From contig CAIIXF020000008.1 in assembly GCA_903813345.2 (NCBI GenBank), positions 22,800,822-22,864,821 on the forward strand: a DNA stretch of 64,000 nt. The letters are read 5' to 3'. The notes under the pieces were generated by a model. The model was not told the origin of the DNA, did no database searches, and saw only the letters and a program-made list of their open reading frames with translations. How positions within the stretch are numbered: the first letter of the stretch is position 1; every line of letters starts with the position of its first letter. Both the position numbers and the translations under genes were made by a program. Of the stretch, positions 12,360-23,558 are shown in pieces. Origin of the DNA: Owenia fusiformis (taxonomy: Eukaryota > Annelida > Polychaeta > Sabellida > Oweniidae).

Positions 12360-12645
12360 GCATCATGATAAACCATGACATTTCATTTCTTTTCAGCTCT
12401 GAGATGCCATTATATAATGACTTTGATTTGGCGATCTAGGAGAGCCAAAAATTTAGGATTTTTGAGATCTTTCATCCCAGCTCATATTTCATCCAATTGG
12501 GTCATAAAACTTGTATAAATATGCCTGTTCTAATACCTGCTGACATTAAGGTAAATGATTACATGATAAATGTCACCCTATTCCCATCTGATGTGCTCAG
12601 ATCACAGAATATGCCTCATAATATCAAAGCATGTTTCATGTGAAA
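12360..12645. repeat. Dispersed repeat Y, copy 1
   Basis: The reverse complement recurs at 42,225-42,560, within the large hAT-like element. Landmarks shared are CATCCCAGCTCATATTTCATC, GATCACAGAATATGCC and AACATGTTTCA-like ends. No inverted ends or coding frame recognised; the family is unknown to me. Confidence 0.7.
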
Positions 12646-12775
12646 CAGAAAGATGCTATGAGTATCAGAATGACTGTCTGGATATATGACGAAAGTAGAG
12701 TTGTGAATTACTGTGACAATCAATCTGCTTCATATTTGCGCGATTGAGACGGATAAAGGAGTATCTTACCATTTT

Positions 12776-15235
12776 TATGTCACCACCAAAAGTGGTGACA
12801 TATTGTTATGGTCTCCGTTTTTTGCGACGGCGGTTGGAGGTTTGCGTCCGGCGTCTGTAACAATTTCTTACAACTTCCTATAACTTAACAAATACTGTTA
12901 AGACTGACTTCAATTTTTTTCAAAATCATCTACATGTTCTCAGAAATTCAAATCTGACTTTAGATTTGACATTTGACCTTCAAATCTGACTTTAGATTTG
13001 ACATTTGACCTTCAATGACCTTCTCAGGGTCAAAAAAGGTCAAAAAGGTCTGTTTTCAACTTGCTTCAAATTGACTAAATTTTTTTTAGACTTTAGATTT
13101 GACATTTGACCTTCAAATCTGACTTTAGATTTGACATTTGACCTTCAATGACCTTCTCAAGGTCAAAAAGGTCTGTTTTCAACTTGCTTCAAATTGACTA
13201 AATTTTTTTTTCAAAATCATCTACGTGTTCTCAGAAATTCAAATCTGACTTAAGATTTGACATTTGACCTTCAATGACCTTCTCAAGGTCAAAAAAGGTC
13301 AAAAAGGTCTGTTTTCAACTTGCTTCAAATTGACTAAAAAAAATTTCAAAATCATCTACGTGTTCTCAGAAATTCAAATCTGACTTTAGATTTGACTTAA
13401 GATTTGACATTTGACCTTCAATGACCTTCTCAAAGTCAAAAAAGGTCAAAAAGGTCTTTTTTCAACTTGCTTCAAATTGACTAAATTTTTTTTTCAAAAT
13501 CATCTACATGTTCTCAGAAACTCAAATCTGACTTTAGATTTGACATTTGACCTTTAATGACCTTCTCAATGTCAAAAAAGGTCAAAAAGGTATTTTTTCA
13601 TCTTGCTTCAAATTGACTAAATTTTTTTTTCAAAATCATCTACATGTTCTCAGAAATTCAAATATGACTTTAGATTTGACTTAAGATTTGACATTTGAAC
13701 TTCAATGTCCTTCTCAAGGTCAAAAAAGGTCAAAAAGGTCTTTTTTCAACTTCCTTCAAATTGACTAATTTTTTTTTCAAAATCATCTACATGTTCTAAG
13801 AAATTCAGATCTGACTTTAGATTTGACATTTGACCTTTAATGACCTTCTCAAGGTCAAAAAGGTCAAAAAGGTCTGTTTTCAACTTGATTCAAATTGACC
13901 AAATTTTTTTTTCAAAATCATCTACATCTTTTCAGAAGTTCAAATTTGACTTTACAAGTTCTCAGAAGTTCAAATCTGACTTTAGATTTGACCTTCAATG
14001 ACCTTCTCAAGGTCAAAAAGGTCTTTTTTCAACTTGCTTCAAATTGACTAATTTTTTTTCAAAATCATCTACATGTTCTCAGAAGTTCAAATCTGACTTT
14101 AGACTTGACATTTGACCTTGACCTTCTCAAAGTCAAAAAAGGTCAAAAAGGTATTTTTTTCAACTTGCTTCAAATTGACTAATTTTTTTTTTCAAAATCA
14201 TCTTCATGTTCTCAGAAATTCAAATCTGACTTTAGATTCGACATATGAGCTTCAATGACTTTACAAGTTCTCAGAAGTTCAAATCTGACTTTAGATTTGA
14301 CCTTCAATGACCTTCTCAAGGTCAAAAAAGTCTTTTTTCAACTTGCTTCAAATTGACTTATTTTTTTTTCAAAATCATCTACATGTTCTCAGAAGTTCAA
14401 ATCTGACTTTAGACTTGACATTTGACCTTGACCTTCTCAATGTCAAAAAAGGTCAAAAAGGTATTTTTTCATCTTGCTTCAAATTGACTAATTTTTTTTT
14501 TCAAAATCATCTACATGTTCTCAGAAATTCAAATATGACTTTAGATTTGACATTTGACCTTCAATGACCTTCTCAAGGTCAAAAAAGGTCAAAAAGGTCT
14601 TTTTTCAACTTGCTTCAAATTGACTAATTTTTTTTTCAAAATCATCTACATGTTCTCAGAAATTCAAATCTGACTTTAGATTTGACATTTGACCTTTTAA
14701 TGACCTTCTCAATGCCAAAAAAGGTCAAAAAGGTCTGCAAATAATGTATTAGGTAATTAATAAAAACACAGAAATAAATTCTGCGCTAAGGGCTGATGTG
14801 AATAAGTCAGTCCACTCTAGTGTAAATCTTCAAAAGTGTATAGACAGTACAATGTTTGTACTGTGCCAAACGATCCTGAGACTGAAACATTTCTGGCATT
14901 TGGACACTTTCAACCTCAAATTGACATGAAATGTGACTCCTAGAGTAATCACCAATTTTGCATGTTTTATACCTGTATACATGTTTAGCTTTTATCAAAA
15001 TTTGGTACATAGTACCAAATTATGAGACTTATGCTTATACTATTTAACTTTTGATCACTATAATATTGTGTGCAACTAGTTTTAACTTGCTTCAGATTGA
15101 ACAATTTCTTTTTTCAAAATCATCTACAAGATCCCAGAAGCTCAAATCTTCAAAAAACCTTCTTAAGATCAAAAGGTATTTTCCAACTTGCTTTAAATTG
15201 ACCAAATTGTTTTAGGTGGTGACATTTTGTCATGT
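12776..15235. mobile_element. Hairpin-ended repeat element with a long minisatellite core
   Basis: The left end is a hairpin with a 10-bp stem (TATGTCACCA and TGGTGACATA, 12,776-12,802). The right end carries GGTGGTGACATTTTGTC (15,216-15,232). Between them lies a tandem core (12,905-14,735) and a single-copy segment (14,740-15,060) followed by a decayed core unit. A second, much shorter degenerate copy with the same start and end is at 15,602-15,922. No transposase frame; the family is not recognised. Confidence 0.72.
12905..14735. repeat. Minisatellite, unit about 130-150 bp, roughly a dozen copies
   Basis: Each unit runs TTTCAAAATCATCTACATG, then TCTGACTTTAGATTTGACA, then TGACCTTCAATGACCTTCTC, then AAGGTCAAAAAAGGTC, then CAACTTGCTTCAAATTGAC. 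Unit starts can be followed near 13,211, 13,345, 13,493, 13,630, 13,778, 13,910, 14,058, 14,192, 14,369, 14,500 and 14,636. Units differ by small internal duplications and deletions. An 86-codon frame at 14,307-14,567 is a product of the repeat. Each unit carries three or more AGGTCA or TGACCT words. Confidence 0.9.
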
Positions 15236-15322
15236 TAATGCCTTGTTTAAAATTGTAAAACCAATAGGATTATTTCTGAAAATGTACATATTCAAAACAG
15301 GAGCTCTGAATATATTTTCCAG

Positions 15323-15475
15323 ATTTCATTATGAGTTATCTTGCGGTTGCTTTCGGTCTTCTGGTTTTTGTTAGCCAACTATCGGATTTTGTTGGTGGTG
15401 CTGATCTAAGTGCAGCATTAGCACGTGCGCATGCAGCAAACAAAGAGGAACAGCAAGCAGACTTTGCGGGCGGTG
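15323..15475 (+). CDS. First coding exon of a secreted protein (signal peptide)
   Basis: An acceptor-like TATTTTCCAG ends at 15,322 and the ATG follows at 15,331. The exon encodes 48 residues plus one base: a short start, a hydrophobic core LAVAFGLLVFV, a likely signal-peptidase site near GGA (residues 22-24), then a polar, Ala/Glu-rich stretch (ALARAHAANKEEQQADF). It ends at 15,475 before the donor GTATGT, in phase 1. Joining to 38,215-38,460 keeps the frame and gives GG-Asp-Lys-Cys at the junction. The protein is thus predicted to enter the secretory pathway and begin its cysteine-rich part in the next exon. Both splice sites are predictions, and a 5' untranslated exon further upstream is implied by the acceptor. 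The exon sits between two copies of a repeat element but does not itself look repetitive. Confidence 0.72.
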
Positions 15476-15601
15476 GTATGTATTTCTGTATTACAAAATG
15501 CAATGCCTTACAAAATACTAGCACTCATTACGTGGAAGGGAAGTTGTTGAAATCACTCAAAATGCGATATTAAATTTTTATAATTAAAATATTGTTAATT
15601 T

Positions 15602-15922
15602 GTTATAGTCTCCAACTTTTTATGGGATATGGTGTTCGGCGGTCAGCGCCTTTAACAAATACTTACAACTCCCAATAATTTTACAATTACTGTTTAGACC
15701 GAATTCAAATTTTTACTGTCAACATCAGATTGAAGGTCAAAAAGGTATTTTTCAACTTCCTTCAAATTGACCAATGTTTTTCAAAATCATCTACTAGTTC
15801 TTAGATGGTCACATCTGACTTTAGATTTAGATTTGACCTTTATTTGACCTTCATCTCTATCAAATGTTACACTTGTGACCATTTGTAGGTGGTTACATTT
15901 TACCATGTTAATGCCTTGTTTT
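15602..15922. mobile_element. Short degenerate copy of the hairpin-ended element
   Basis: It starts TTATAGTCTCCAACTTTTTA, has one core unit (AAGGTCAAAAAGGTATTTTT, TTCAAAATCATCTACTAG), and ends GGTGGTTACATTTTACC before ATGTTAATGCCTTG. These features line up with the start and end of the large element at 12,776-15,235. It ends directly before the splice-acceptor-like sequence at 15,926. Confidence 0.7.
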
Positions 15923-15926
15923 CCAG

Positions 15927-16107
15927 TTTGCTACCAGGTCACGATCACATAGAGTACGCTCCAATTCATTACTTTTTGAATGATTGTGGATTGTGCAATC
16001 TTAAAAAGTATTTGAGCAATAAGCATCATGTATTAGATGCTTGCACACTTTTGCCGGAAGGTTGCAAGAAGTATCTTTTGGCAATGCAGTATGTTAGAGT
16101 AACCTAG
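15927..16107 (+). other. Exon-like open stretch of uncertain status
   Basis: The acceptor-like CTTGTTTTCCAG ends at 15,926. An open frame follows with a cysteine-bearing segment (LNDCGLCNLKKYL, VLDACTLLPEGCKKYL). A donor-like GTATGT lies at 16,089; if it is not used, the frame stops at 16,105-16,107. With these sites the piece would be a phase 2-2 exon, which does not fit the phase 1 boundaries of the exons at 15,475 and 38,215; using it would need a weaker donor (GTATTT after 15,479). Its last 80 or so bases are also the outer part of an inverted repeat: a copy at about 23,310-23,375 has lost two cysteines (to Gly and Trp) and gained a stop. It may be a captured exon fragment, a terminal exon of an isoform, or chance. 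Confidence 0.4.
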
Positions 16108-16210
16108 TAGGTGTAAGAAAATATAAGGTGCTGGGCTTTAAAGTGGTAAAAACAATTTTCACGGCCGAATTGGACTCCAATTCCTGAGATTTCAGGGGGT
16201 ACCATAAATA

Positions 16211-17580
16211 GTCCATGGTATGACTTCCGGATATGAAGGATCCGTAGCACACTATAGCGCAGCAACATTTGAAGCAATATTTAGGTGTACATGTCTTGAT
16301 TCTTTTAAAATACCATTTGCTGAAAAAACTTCCGGCCTTCGGGTAGAATAATGTCTTTCATCACAAGGGATCAAAAAACGTAAATATTTTGATTCGAACT
16401 TTTATACATTTTATAAGACACAGACCGTTATTCTAAGCATACGAACAAAAAAAATTATCATAATTTAAAAATATACTATTTAATTTTACCGTAGATGTCG
16501 GTGTTTAATTAGTGTAATTATGCAAATGTGTTTTTCAGATTTTGTTTGATTTTTCAAATATAAGCCTAGCCGATTCAACAAAATTATGTGGAATATTTAG
16601 GTAATTCATGATTGGGAACATATTAGTTTTCTTACCATTTAAAACATTTTATTACCAGAATTTTTCCATATAATAGCAAGGGGTCTAACAACAAATTATT
16701 GTTCATGTTTTACAAAACATCATACAATAACACATAGGTAAGATTTATATCTAATTAAATGTTACAGAGGTATTGGAATGTTCATATATTCCAAGGGCAT
16801 GTCTAATAATCAATTAGAGTCATATGCAATCGAACGCCTTGAAATTCTTCCTCGACGTTACTTGTGGCTATCATCAAGTTTTCTGATGGCTGTTTGTTCT
16901 TTGACCTTACCGCTGGATACAATCAGATTTTAGGAAGATAATGATAACGATTTTTCTCAATTATTCATGAATTCGATCAAGTCTTGATGGTTGTTTTATA
17001 AGCAACTGAGCTATATCTAACTACGGGAAATAGAATTTTAGCTGTAGTCCCAATTAGTCAAGGAAGAGCAATAGGCCCGCCTTTATTGATAATTTTCACC
17101 GCTGAATAAAAGTCCATATCTCAAAACTTATTGAGACCCCTTTTGTGACAAACTAGCATAATTTAAACATTTGTCATTCCAATATAAAAGTGATTCATTT
17201 GTAGCATTTGTCTTATTAATACCTGAGAAACAATACAAAACGTCGATACACTGATTACTTCTTTTTGGTATTGATAAGAAAAATAACCTCAAACTTATAG
17301 CTTAGAAACCTAAATCATATATTTAAAATCATTTTGTATTATTTTCTGTTGCATTGTTTACTCCAAATTGTGAAAAATTGGGATTTTATTTTTTGATGAT
17401 TCTTTGACCTCTGTTAATGGCAGGCATAATTCAGTCTAAAAGCCGAAAGTATACTGAACGGTTATAATAAAAATTATTAGGAGACACATGTAGGTATGTT
17501 AATGTAAGGTCAAACATCGCTGCGCTATAGTGTGCTACCAACTCCTTTATTAGACGTCCTAGAGATTTCATGCCATGGAC
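16211..17580. mobile_element. TA-flanked MITE, GTCCATGG ends, copy 1
   Basis: This 1370-bp element begins GTCCATGGTATGA and ends TCATGCCATGGAC, with TA on both sides (16,209-16,210 and 17,581-17,582), as in Tc1/mariner-type transposition. Both ends also share GTAGCACACTATAGCGCAGC about 45 bp in. It interrupts the left arm of the P element; the right arm near 23,210 lacks it. A copy in the opposite orientation is at 33,679-35,204. It has no transposase frame. Confidence 0.85.
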
Positions 17581-17935
17581 TAAAAGGGTATAGTTGCTAT
17601 TGTTCTGCTTTCTACAGCACACATTACTAGTCCAAAGATGAATAATATCCTAAAGTTATAGGCCGATATCTGTATTAGTCTCAGAAATATTGCAATTAAT
17701 AGGAAAAAATATGCAATTTTAGTCATTTTTTGGTCTCACCTATTTTATATTTGTAGCTTCCAGCAAACGATGGCAGCTTAAATAGCTCAAAATTGTTTTC
17801 TAAAAATTAATTCAAGTTTTGTTTGATATAGTGATACAATTATAATAATGATATTGTACTATTTATGATTTTTAATATGACTTTATAGTACCATACCCCT
17901 GGAAAGTGGCCGTGGTCAATGTGATCATTTTGCGT

Positions 17936-19215
17936 ACGCTATTGGTGCACACTCCCGTTTCACAGGAAACAATGAAATGTGACGTTATGAAAAATATTCT
18001 CGCAATTTGACGTAGCTAGCGTTTGTTTAGCGGTAATGCGAGCGTTGGTATAGCGGCGCTCTGCGCATGAGAGCGTTGCCTCGACGGGGATATAAATAGC
18101 AGCAGCGTTGGTTTAGCAGCATATCCCGTTTGACTACGGGGAAATTATTTCAAGTGGGAAGTGTTTAAGAGTAAAGACCTTTATTGGAATTTGTAACTTT
18201 AACAAAAGTCCTTCAAGGATTAATGTATGTATGTATGTATCTTTTATTCCCGATTTCAAATCGGATTTCATATAAACTAATAACATTGTTGGATTATACA
18301 ATAAACATAAACGTAAAGCATAAACATAAACAAGGTCACAACATATTTACAATCTTTAAAAGTAATATAAAAATGTCAGATTACAAAATTTTTTGCAATT
18401 TATGCAAATAAAGGTACAAGACTAATCCCTGAGTCTAATATTACAATATGAATGTATCTCAGGATGAGCTCAGTCAGTCTATTTGTATTAAAATTTAATG
18501 AAAAACAAAAATCGCATAATTCACCTTTTTAAAATCCAAAATCACAAACTTTGAGCGCTTAATTCAGGAATTTACAATGCAAAAAATTGAAATGCCAGAC
18601 ATGAATATATATCAAATGTAAAATGCACAAGTGTCTCCACAGTGTTCTACACAGTGGTGCATTTCTCCACGTATTTATAGCCAAATTCTGGTCCCGCTCC
18701 GACACCTCTATACCAACGCCAAAGCAAAGTTCATCGCCGCCATGGAACGCTGCTACAACGTCCGACACCGTTCCAACAACCCCATGTACGCTGATAAAAC
18801 GCTAACAACCGCTCCACCGACGTTTGTGCAACGTTTAATCGCCGCCCGGGCAACGCTGGCTAAGCAGCGGTGGTCCAGCGTTTATGATTTCTGCGTTGGT
18901 CTAGCGGATTCAAGCGTCCACGAACTTGCGTCTAGCGGTGCCAAACTTTGACTGGGCGTTGATGGAGCGGTGATAAACTTTGCCAGGGCGTAAAATGGTC
19001 CCTTTTTCAACGCTCGCAATATTTTGAGCAGCTCAAAACTTTTGGAGCGTTGGATTGGCACTCGAGAAACATCCGCCTTGGCCGAGCGTTTACAGCGTTG
19101 CTTTAGCGGATGCCATCTTTTGTTAAACGGTGGTGAACGTTTACGAGCGTTGGTGATTTTTTTCAACGTTCAAGGAACGCTCCAGCAACGTTTAGGCGGT
19201 GTGACCGGGCCTTAA
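17936..19215. mobile_element. GC-richer repeat remnants with a solitary transposon end
   Basis: This stretch is unusually rich in GCGTTG, CAACGC and TTTAGCGG words. It ends GGTGTGACCGGGCC followed by TTAA (19,212-19,215). Read in reverse, TTAA then GGCCCGGTCACACC looks like a DNA-transposon end; no partner end is seen, so the element is truncated or nested. Inside, 18,222-18,420 looks like a minus-strand LINE 3' end: an ATAC-type microsatellite tail preceded by AATAAAAG. A 106-codon frame at 18,631-18,951 lies in the GCGTTG-rich part; I do not think it is a gene. Confidence 0.55.
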
Positions 19216-21224
19216 GGAATGAATCGATGGAAAGGTATTTCAAAACAAACCAAGCAACTTCAATCAAAACATCGATTTAAAATTGAATAAACATGGAAAC
19301 CAAGACAAATATTCTGAACTATAAAATTGAAAACTTCGTACTAATCTTCCATATTTGATGAATTTATATGCAAATCCTACAAGATATAATCATTAATACT
19401 ATCAATAGATAACCATTACATCAAAATGACATGTGCATCTTTATTTCAAATGAGAATTCATGATGATTGAAAGTAATGATTTGTAGAGAATTTGTTCTGT
19501 TAACTCTTGATGCGGGACTCATCAATCGCGCGCTTTTTATGTTTTCTCGCATAGTATAATCCTATAGCGCGGAAATGTCTCTATTCTTTAAGACTCAAAG
19601 AATACGGTATATGTTCATGAAGAAGTATGGTTTACCCTATCATTTTGTACCACTGTAATGTATGGAACATGCGCAGGCAAATAAAAAAGCTCTCAAATTA
19701 TTTCAATAAAATCTGTCCTCGCTAATTTCGATGAAAGGGGAAACAAAGTCCCCATTTTGTGTGTAAAATGACGTCAAAACGGTCTATGCACATTTAGTTC
19801 AGACTCTGGTATCATTCATTTTAAAAGGTGAAAAACTAAAATAGAGCCCCTTATTTTTTAATACATTATAATCATCTGATGCGCAGCTGAGAAAAATATT
19901 TTTTAGGACTCAAAATATTAAAATACTCACACTCGCATAGATTGAAAATGCCCAATTGATTTTAACAGGGATTTTTATCACGGAGGCTTCACTTGGACAT
20001 TTTTCAATATTTTATAGAATTTACGAGGTTTATATGTCCACCAGGTCATCAAATATACTTTTTTGTAGAACAAACATCTTCTTTATTGTTGACCATAAGA
20101 ATTTGAGATGATTCATTGCAATTTAAAAGACTTAGATGGCTTAGAACATATCTACCGTGGTAAAAAATAACGTAATTTTGACGAGGCTTCACTCCTAATA
20201 TTCGTACAAAATCCATCGTGGCTGATACGTTTACATCTGAATCACTGATAAGTATAGTTTCAGTATGTTCGTGAAACTTTTCCGGATCTAACAATATAAC
20301 AAATGTATGACAAACTGCTATATAACTCACAAAATCTACATTTAAGTACCATACGCAGGCTGAATAAGTCAGAGTTGAACATGAGTCACTCACAATTACG
20401 ATTTCGACAATAGCTATTGTGACGTCATACGCTGTTCGTTATTTGTAAAAATGCATAGAATTGATGATCCATGAAATAGGGTATTATCCTGAAAATATCA
20501 CAAACATTGATGGAACAGATAAAAAGATATATACTTTTACATACTACATGGCCATTTCGTTTCGTTCCTCGTTGAAACGTTGAACACGCCTTTTAGGGTG
20601 TTTTTATTCAATTGAGAGCTATTTCGAAGGGCTGTGAATTGAATAACCATTGAGGATATTTCATAAAATTCAGTTCGAATAATTGCCTTATATAATAGCA
20701 AGAAGGATATATAAAAATTATTATAAATTATGTCAAAATACATGTTAAACGAAGACCGAGATCTTTATAGACGTCTTAATTATATTGGCGATTTCAAATG
20801 TGTACCAATAGCGTACTTATAGTAGTTAAAAACTTGTATTGATAGAAAGCAAATCATTGCATTTAAAACATCTTCACTTGTTACTTCTCCACATATTTTA
20901 TATATACGTTTTCAATTTTGTACAATGTATCGTAATAAATAGAGGATGTTCTTTTTATTCCATAGTTAAAGTCATCATCAGAATCGTCGGAAATTAAGTG
21001 ATTTAATTCGAATTTTCCAAACGATCCGGCGATGTTGACACTTAGCCTCGTTTTGAGTCTGAAGTAGCAAAAATCCATAAACCATCGCATACGGCGTCGT
21101 ATGTCATGGCTAAAAAAACGTATGTTATGGTTAAGTGAAAATTTGTCAAAAATATTACATTTTACCACTGATTACAAAAATACCGTTTTTATTTTCACAT
21201 GTTATCCTATGAATATCATGCTAA
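19216..21224. other. AT-rich interior of the P element, no gene recognised
   Basis: No repeat or gene is convincingly supported. Two minus-strand frames of 114 (20,049-20,393) and 95 codons (20,881-21,168) contain acidic patches, but neither has a recognisable domain, splice context or codon pattern. Confidence 0.4.
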
Positions 21225-21681
21225 GGTATGAGTACCATAATCCAACACCAAATTCGAAAATTCAGAACAATACTTTGCACATATGGCGTTCCTGATCAAC
21301 TATAAAACGCTTACCCCCCATAGTGTTATATATCAAAATGTACCTGTTCATATAGGGGTTCGATTGATCTACATCAAATTGTAGGGAGTCAGGTTACTTT
21401 TTGAGATATCAGCGTCCATTTATTGTTACTCGCGTTTGCTACCATTTCCTCAATTCTGAGACGACGGGCAAACGCGTAGTAAACATGCTCACGTCGGAAC
21501 TATTTTGACCTACATCGCTATTTTCGTAATTCAAATGAAAGTTGAACTCCTCCTCTTTATTTTGATACCAAATAGTGGCATACTAGGTACCCTAGAAGCC
21601 AACTATGGCGCTATTTAGAACAAAACCACAAGTTTTTAAATGGACTATACCTTTTGGCGTATGGATATGGAACCTCATACC
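21225..21681. mobile_element. piggyBac-type MITE, dispersed copy with CTAA target
   Basis: A 457-bp relative of the MITE in the left-hand array, in the opposite orientation: it begins GGTATGAGTACCATAATCC and ends GGAACCTCATACC. It is flanked by CTAA on both sides (21,221-21,224 and 21,682-21,685) instead of TTAA. Several differences from the array copies show it is an independent, older or diverged insertion. Confidence 0.88.
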
Positions 21682-21711
21682 CTAACTATGGAATAAAATC
21701 TAATACACTGT

Positions 21712-22579
21712 TTCATTTCCAGTGTTCACTAACACATGAAATGTACGTCACAGTGTTTCCAAAGTACCTTGGCAATGAGAAAGTACCACAACGACTACAT
21801 AATATGAGCAGAGTCAAGGTCTTAATACTAATAGTTACCGATCTATCAGCGTTCAAAAATATAGAAAGCTGTCGTGAGTGCAGTTTTAACTAATTTTGAA
21901 CTGAAACTGCTACTTAATGAATATTTTTCTCTACATATGTGACTTTTTTGGACCCCAAACATAAGATACCAAGACATAATGCTACCAAGTTCTGATATTG
22001 GAAGTTTCAGAGCTCTGGATCAAATATTCACCTCTGCATGTACTTTTAAAAAGACCCAAAAGGACAAAAAATCTGTAGAAAGTGTATGTATGTACAAATG
22101 AAAGATCAGGTACTTATTAATCCATTGGAAATACTATTAAGATCAAAAGTGAGACTTCATATACGCACTTTGTCCCTTTAAGAGATAAATCGTTCTGAAT
22201 AGTGCATTTTATCACATTTTTCGCGATATCTGACTGCTTTTTGTGTCTTTTGTGTCTTTTAAAGAGTCCATGCAGATATGAATACTTGATCTATAGCTCT
22301 GAAATTTTCAATACCAGAATCTGGTAGCACTATGTCTTGATATCCTGTGTTTGGAGTCTAACCAAATCACAGATGTTGAGAAAAATTCATAAGTAGCAGT
22401 TTTAATTCAAAATTAGTTGAAACAGCATTTGGGACAGCTTTCCTCATTTTTGAACGCTGATAGATCGGCAAGTATTTACACTATGATCTTGAATCTGCGC
22501 ATATGTATTCTTAATGGCACTATCTCATTGCCCAGGTATTGTGACTTATATTTCAAGTGATAGTAAGCACTGAAAATGG
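21712..22579. mobile_element. Fold-back MITE, about 870 bp with long arms
   Basis: Arms of roughly 250-350 bp pair across a loop near 22,150. CAGTGTTCACTAACACATGA pairs with the region ending GTGATAGTAAGCACTGAAAA; GATCTATCAGCGTTCAAAAA pairs with TTTTTGAACGCTGATAGATC; and AACTGCTACTTAATGAATAT pairs with ATTCATAAGTAGCAGTT. Arm identity is well below 100%, so it is old. It is non-coding. Confidence 0.8.
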
Positions 22580-23558
22580 ACTTGTTGCATTGTGGCAGAC
22601 CCCATACAAAACAAACATCGGGGTAGAGGGGGGGGGTTAAAAGTTGATCAGTTCTGCTATTTTTGTGGCTATTGGTCATATAGTAGATTATTTTGTCAAA
22701 AAGTAAGGGTGATCCGAGAAAAAGTTGGTAAATTGAAACAACCTATTAGATTTCATCATAAAACATTGTATTAAATTGAAAACGTATATATAAAACATGT
22801 AGAGTCCTATATTGTAGTAATAAATGAATTACATTGTTAAGTAACAATTGAAGATGTTTTAAATGTATTGATTCGCTTTCTATCGAAACAAAATTTTAAC
22901 TGTATGCTGCAAAATGATAGCATCGACCACGCCCACTTTCCAGGGGTAGGGTACTACTTATAAAGTCACATTAAAAATCATAAATAGTACATTATCGTTA
23001 TTATAGTTGTATTACAATATCAAACAAAGCTTGAACTAATTTTTTAGAAAACAATTTTGAGCTATTTAAGCTGCCAGCTTTTGCTGGAAGCTACAAATAT
23101 AAAATACAGATAAAAATACAGATAGCGGCCTATAACGTTAGGATATTATTCATGAGAAAGCAGAACAATAGTAAATATATCCTTTATGTTATGAAATAAT
23201 CTTATAGTACCCCCTGAAATCGTAGAAATTGAAGTCCAATTCGGCTGTGAAAATGGTTTTTACCACTTTAAAGCCCATCACCTTATATTTCCTTACACCT
23301 AATAGATTACTCTAACATAATGCAATGCCAAAAGTTACTTCTTCCAACCTTCCGGCAAAAGTGTGCCAGCATCTGATACAAACATCGTGCATCTTTAATT
23401 TCGAAAATAATTTGTGAAGTGATTATTAAGATAATAATACACATTTTGACGTATTTATTATCGAATCCATTCTCAACCAAGCGGTCACGAAATAAGTATT
23501 CGAAGTTCGAGTTCGAGTTCGGGGTGATAAAAGTACGTTAAGATATACTGCTCCTTAA

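Larger units (their letters stand above)
16028..23380. mobile_element. Large inverted-arm element (family P), copy 1
   Basis: The left arm (about 16,028-17,935) and right arm (about 22,900-23,380) are reverse complements once a 1370-bp insert in the left arm is removed. Shared blocks are TTTTGCCGGAAGG, ATTTCAGGGGGTAC, ATATCCTAA(A/C)GTTATAGGCC, GGAAGCTACAAATATAAAAT and CCCACTTTCCAGGGGTA. The inner 400 bp of the arms also match the arms of the element at 48,117-52,188, so this is a family. No transposase frame lies between the arms; the interior (17.9-22.9 kb) holds other repeats. Confidence 0.72.

Noticed and set aside
14307-14567. 86-codon frame in the 12.9-14.7 kb minisatellite
   Set aside because: The residues repeat with the DNA unit (FFQNHLHVLR, LTFDL) and other units in the same frame are closed.
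18631-18951. 106-codon plus-strand frame with GC-rich codons
   Set aside because: It lies in a GCGTTG-rich repeat-like region, open frames exist on the opposite strand too, and there is no recognisable domain.
20049-20393. 114-codon minus-strand frame
   Set aside because: It has no domain, signal or splice context. Similar acidic patches in the frame at 20,881-21,168 were considered as a shared protein, but the two do not align.
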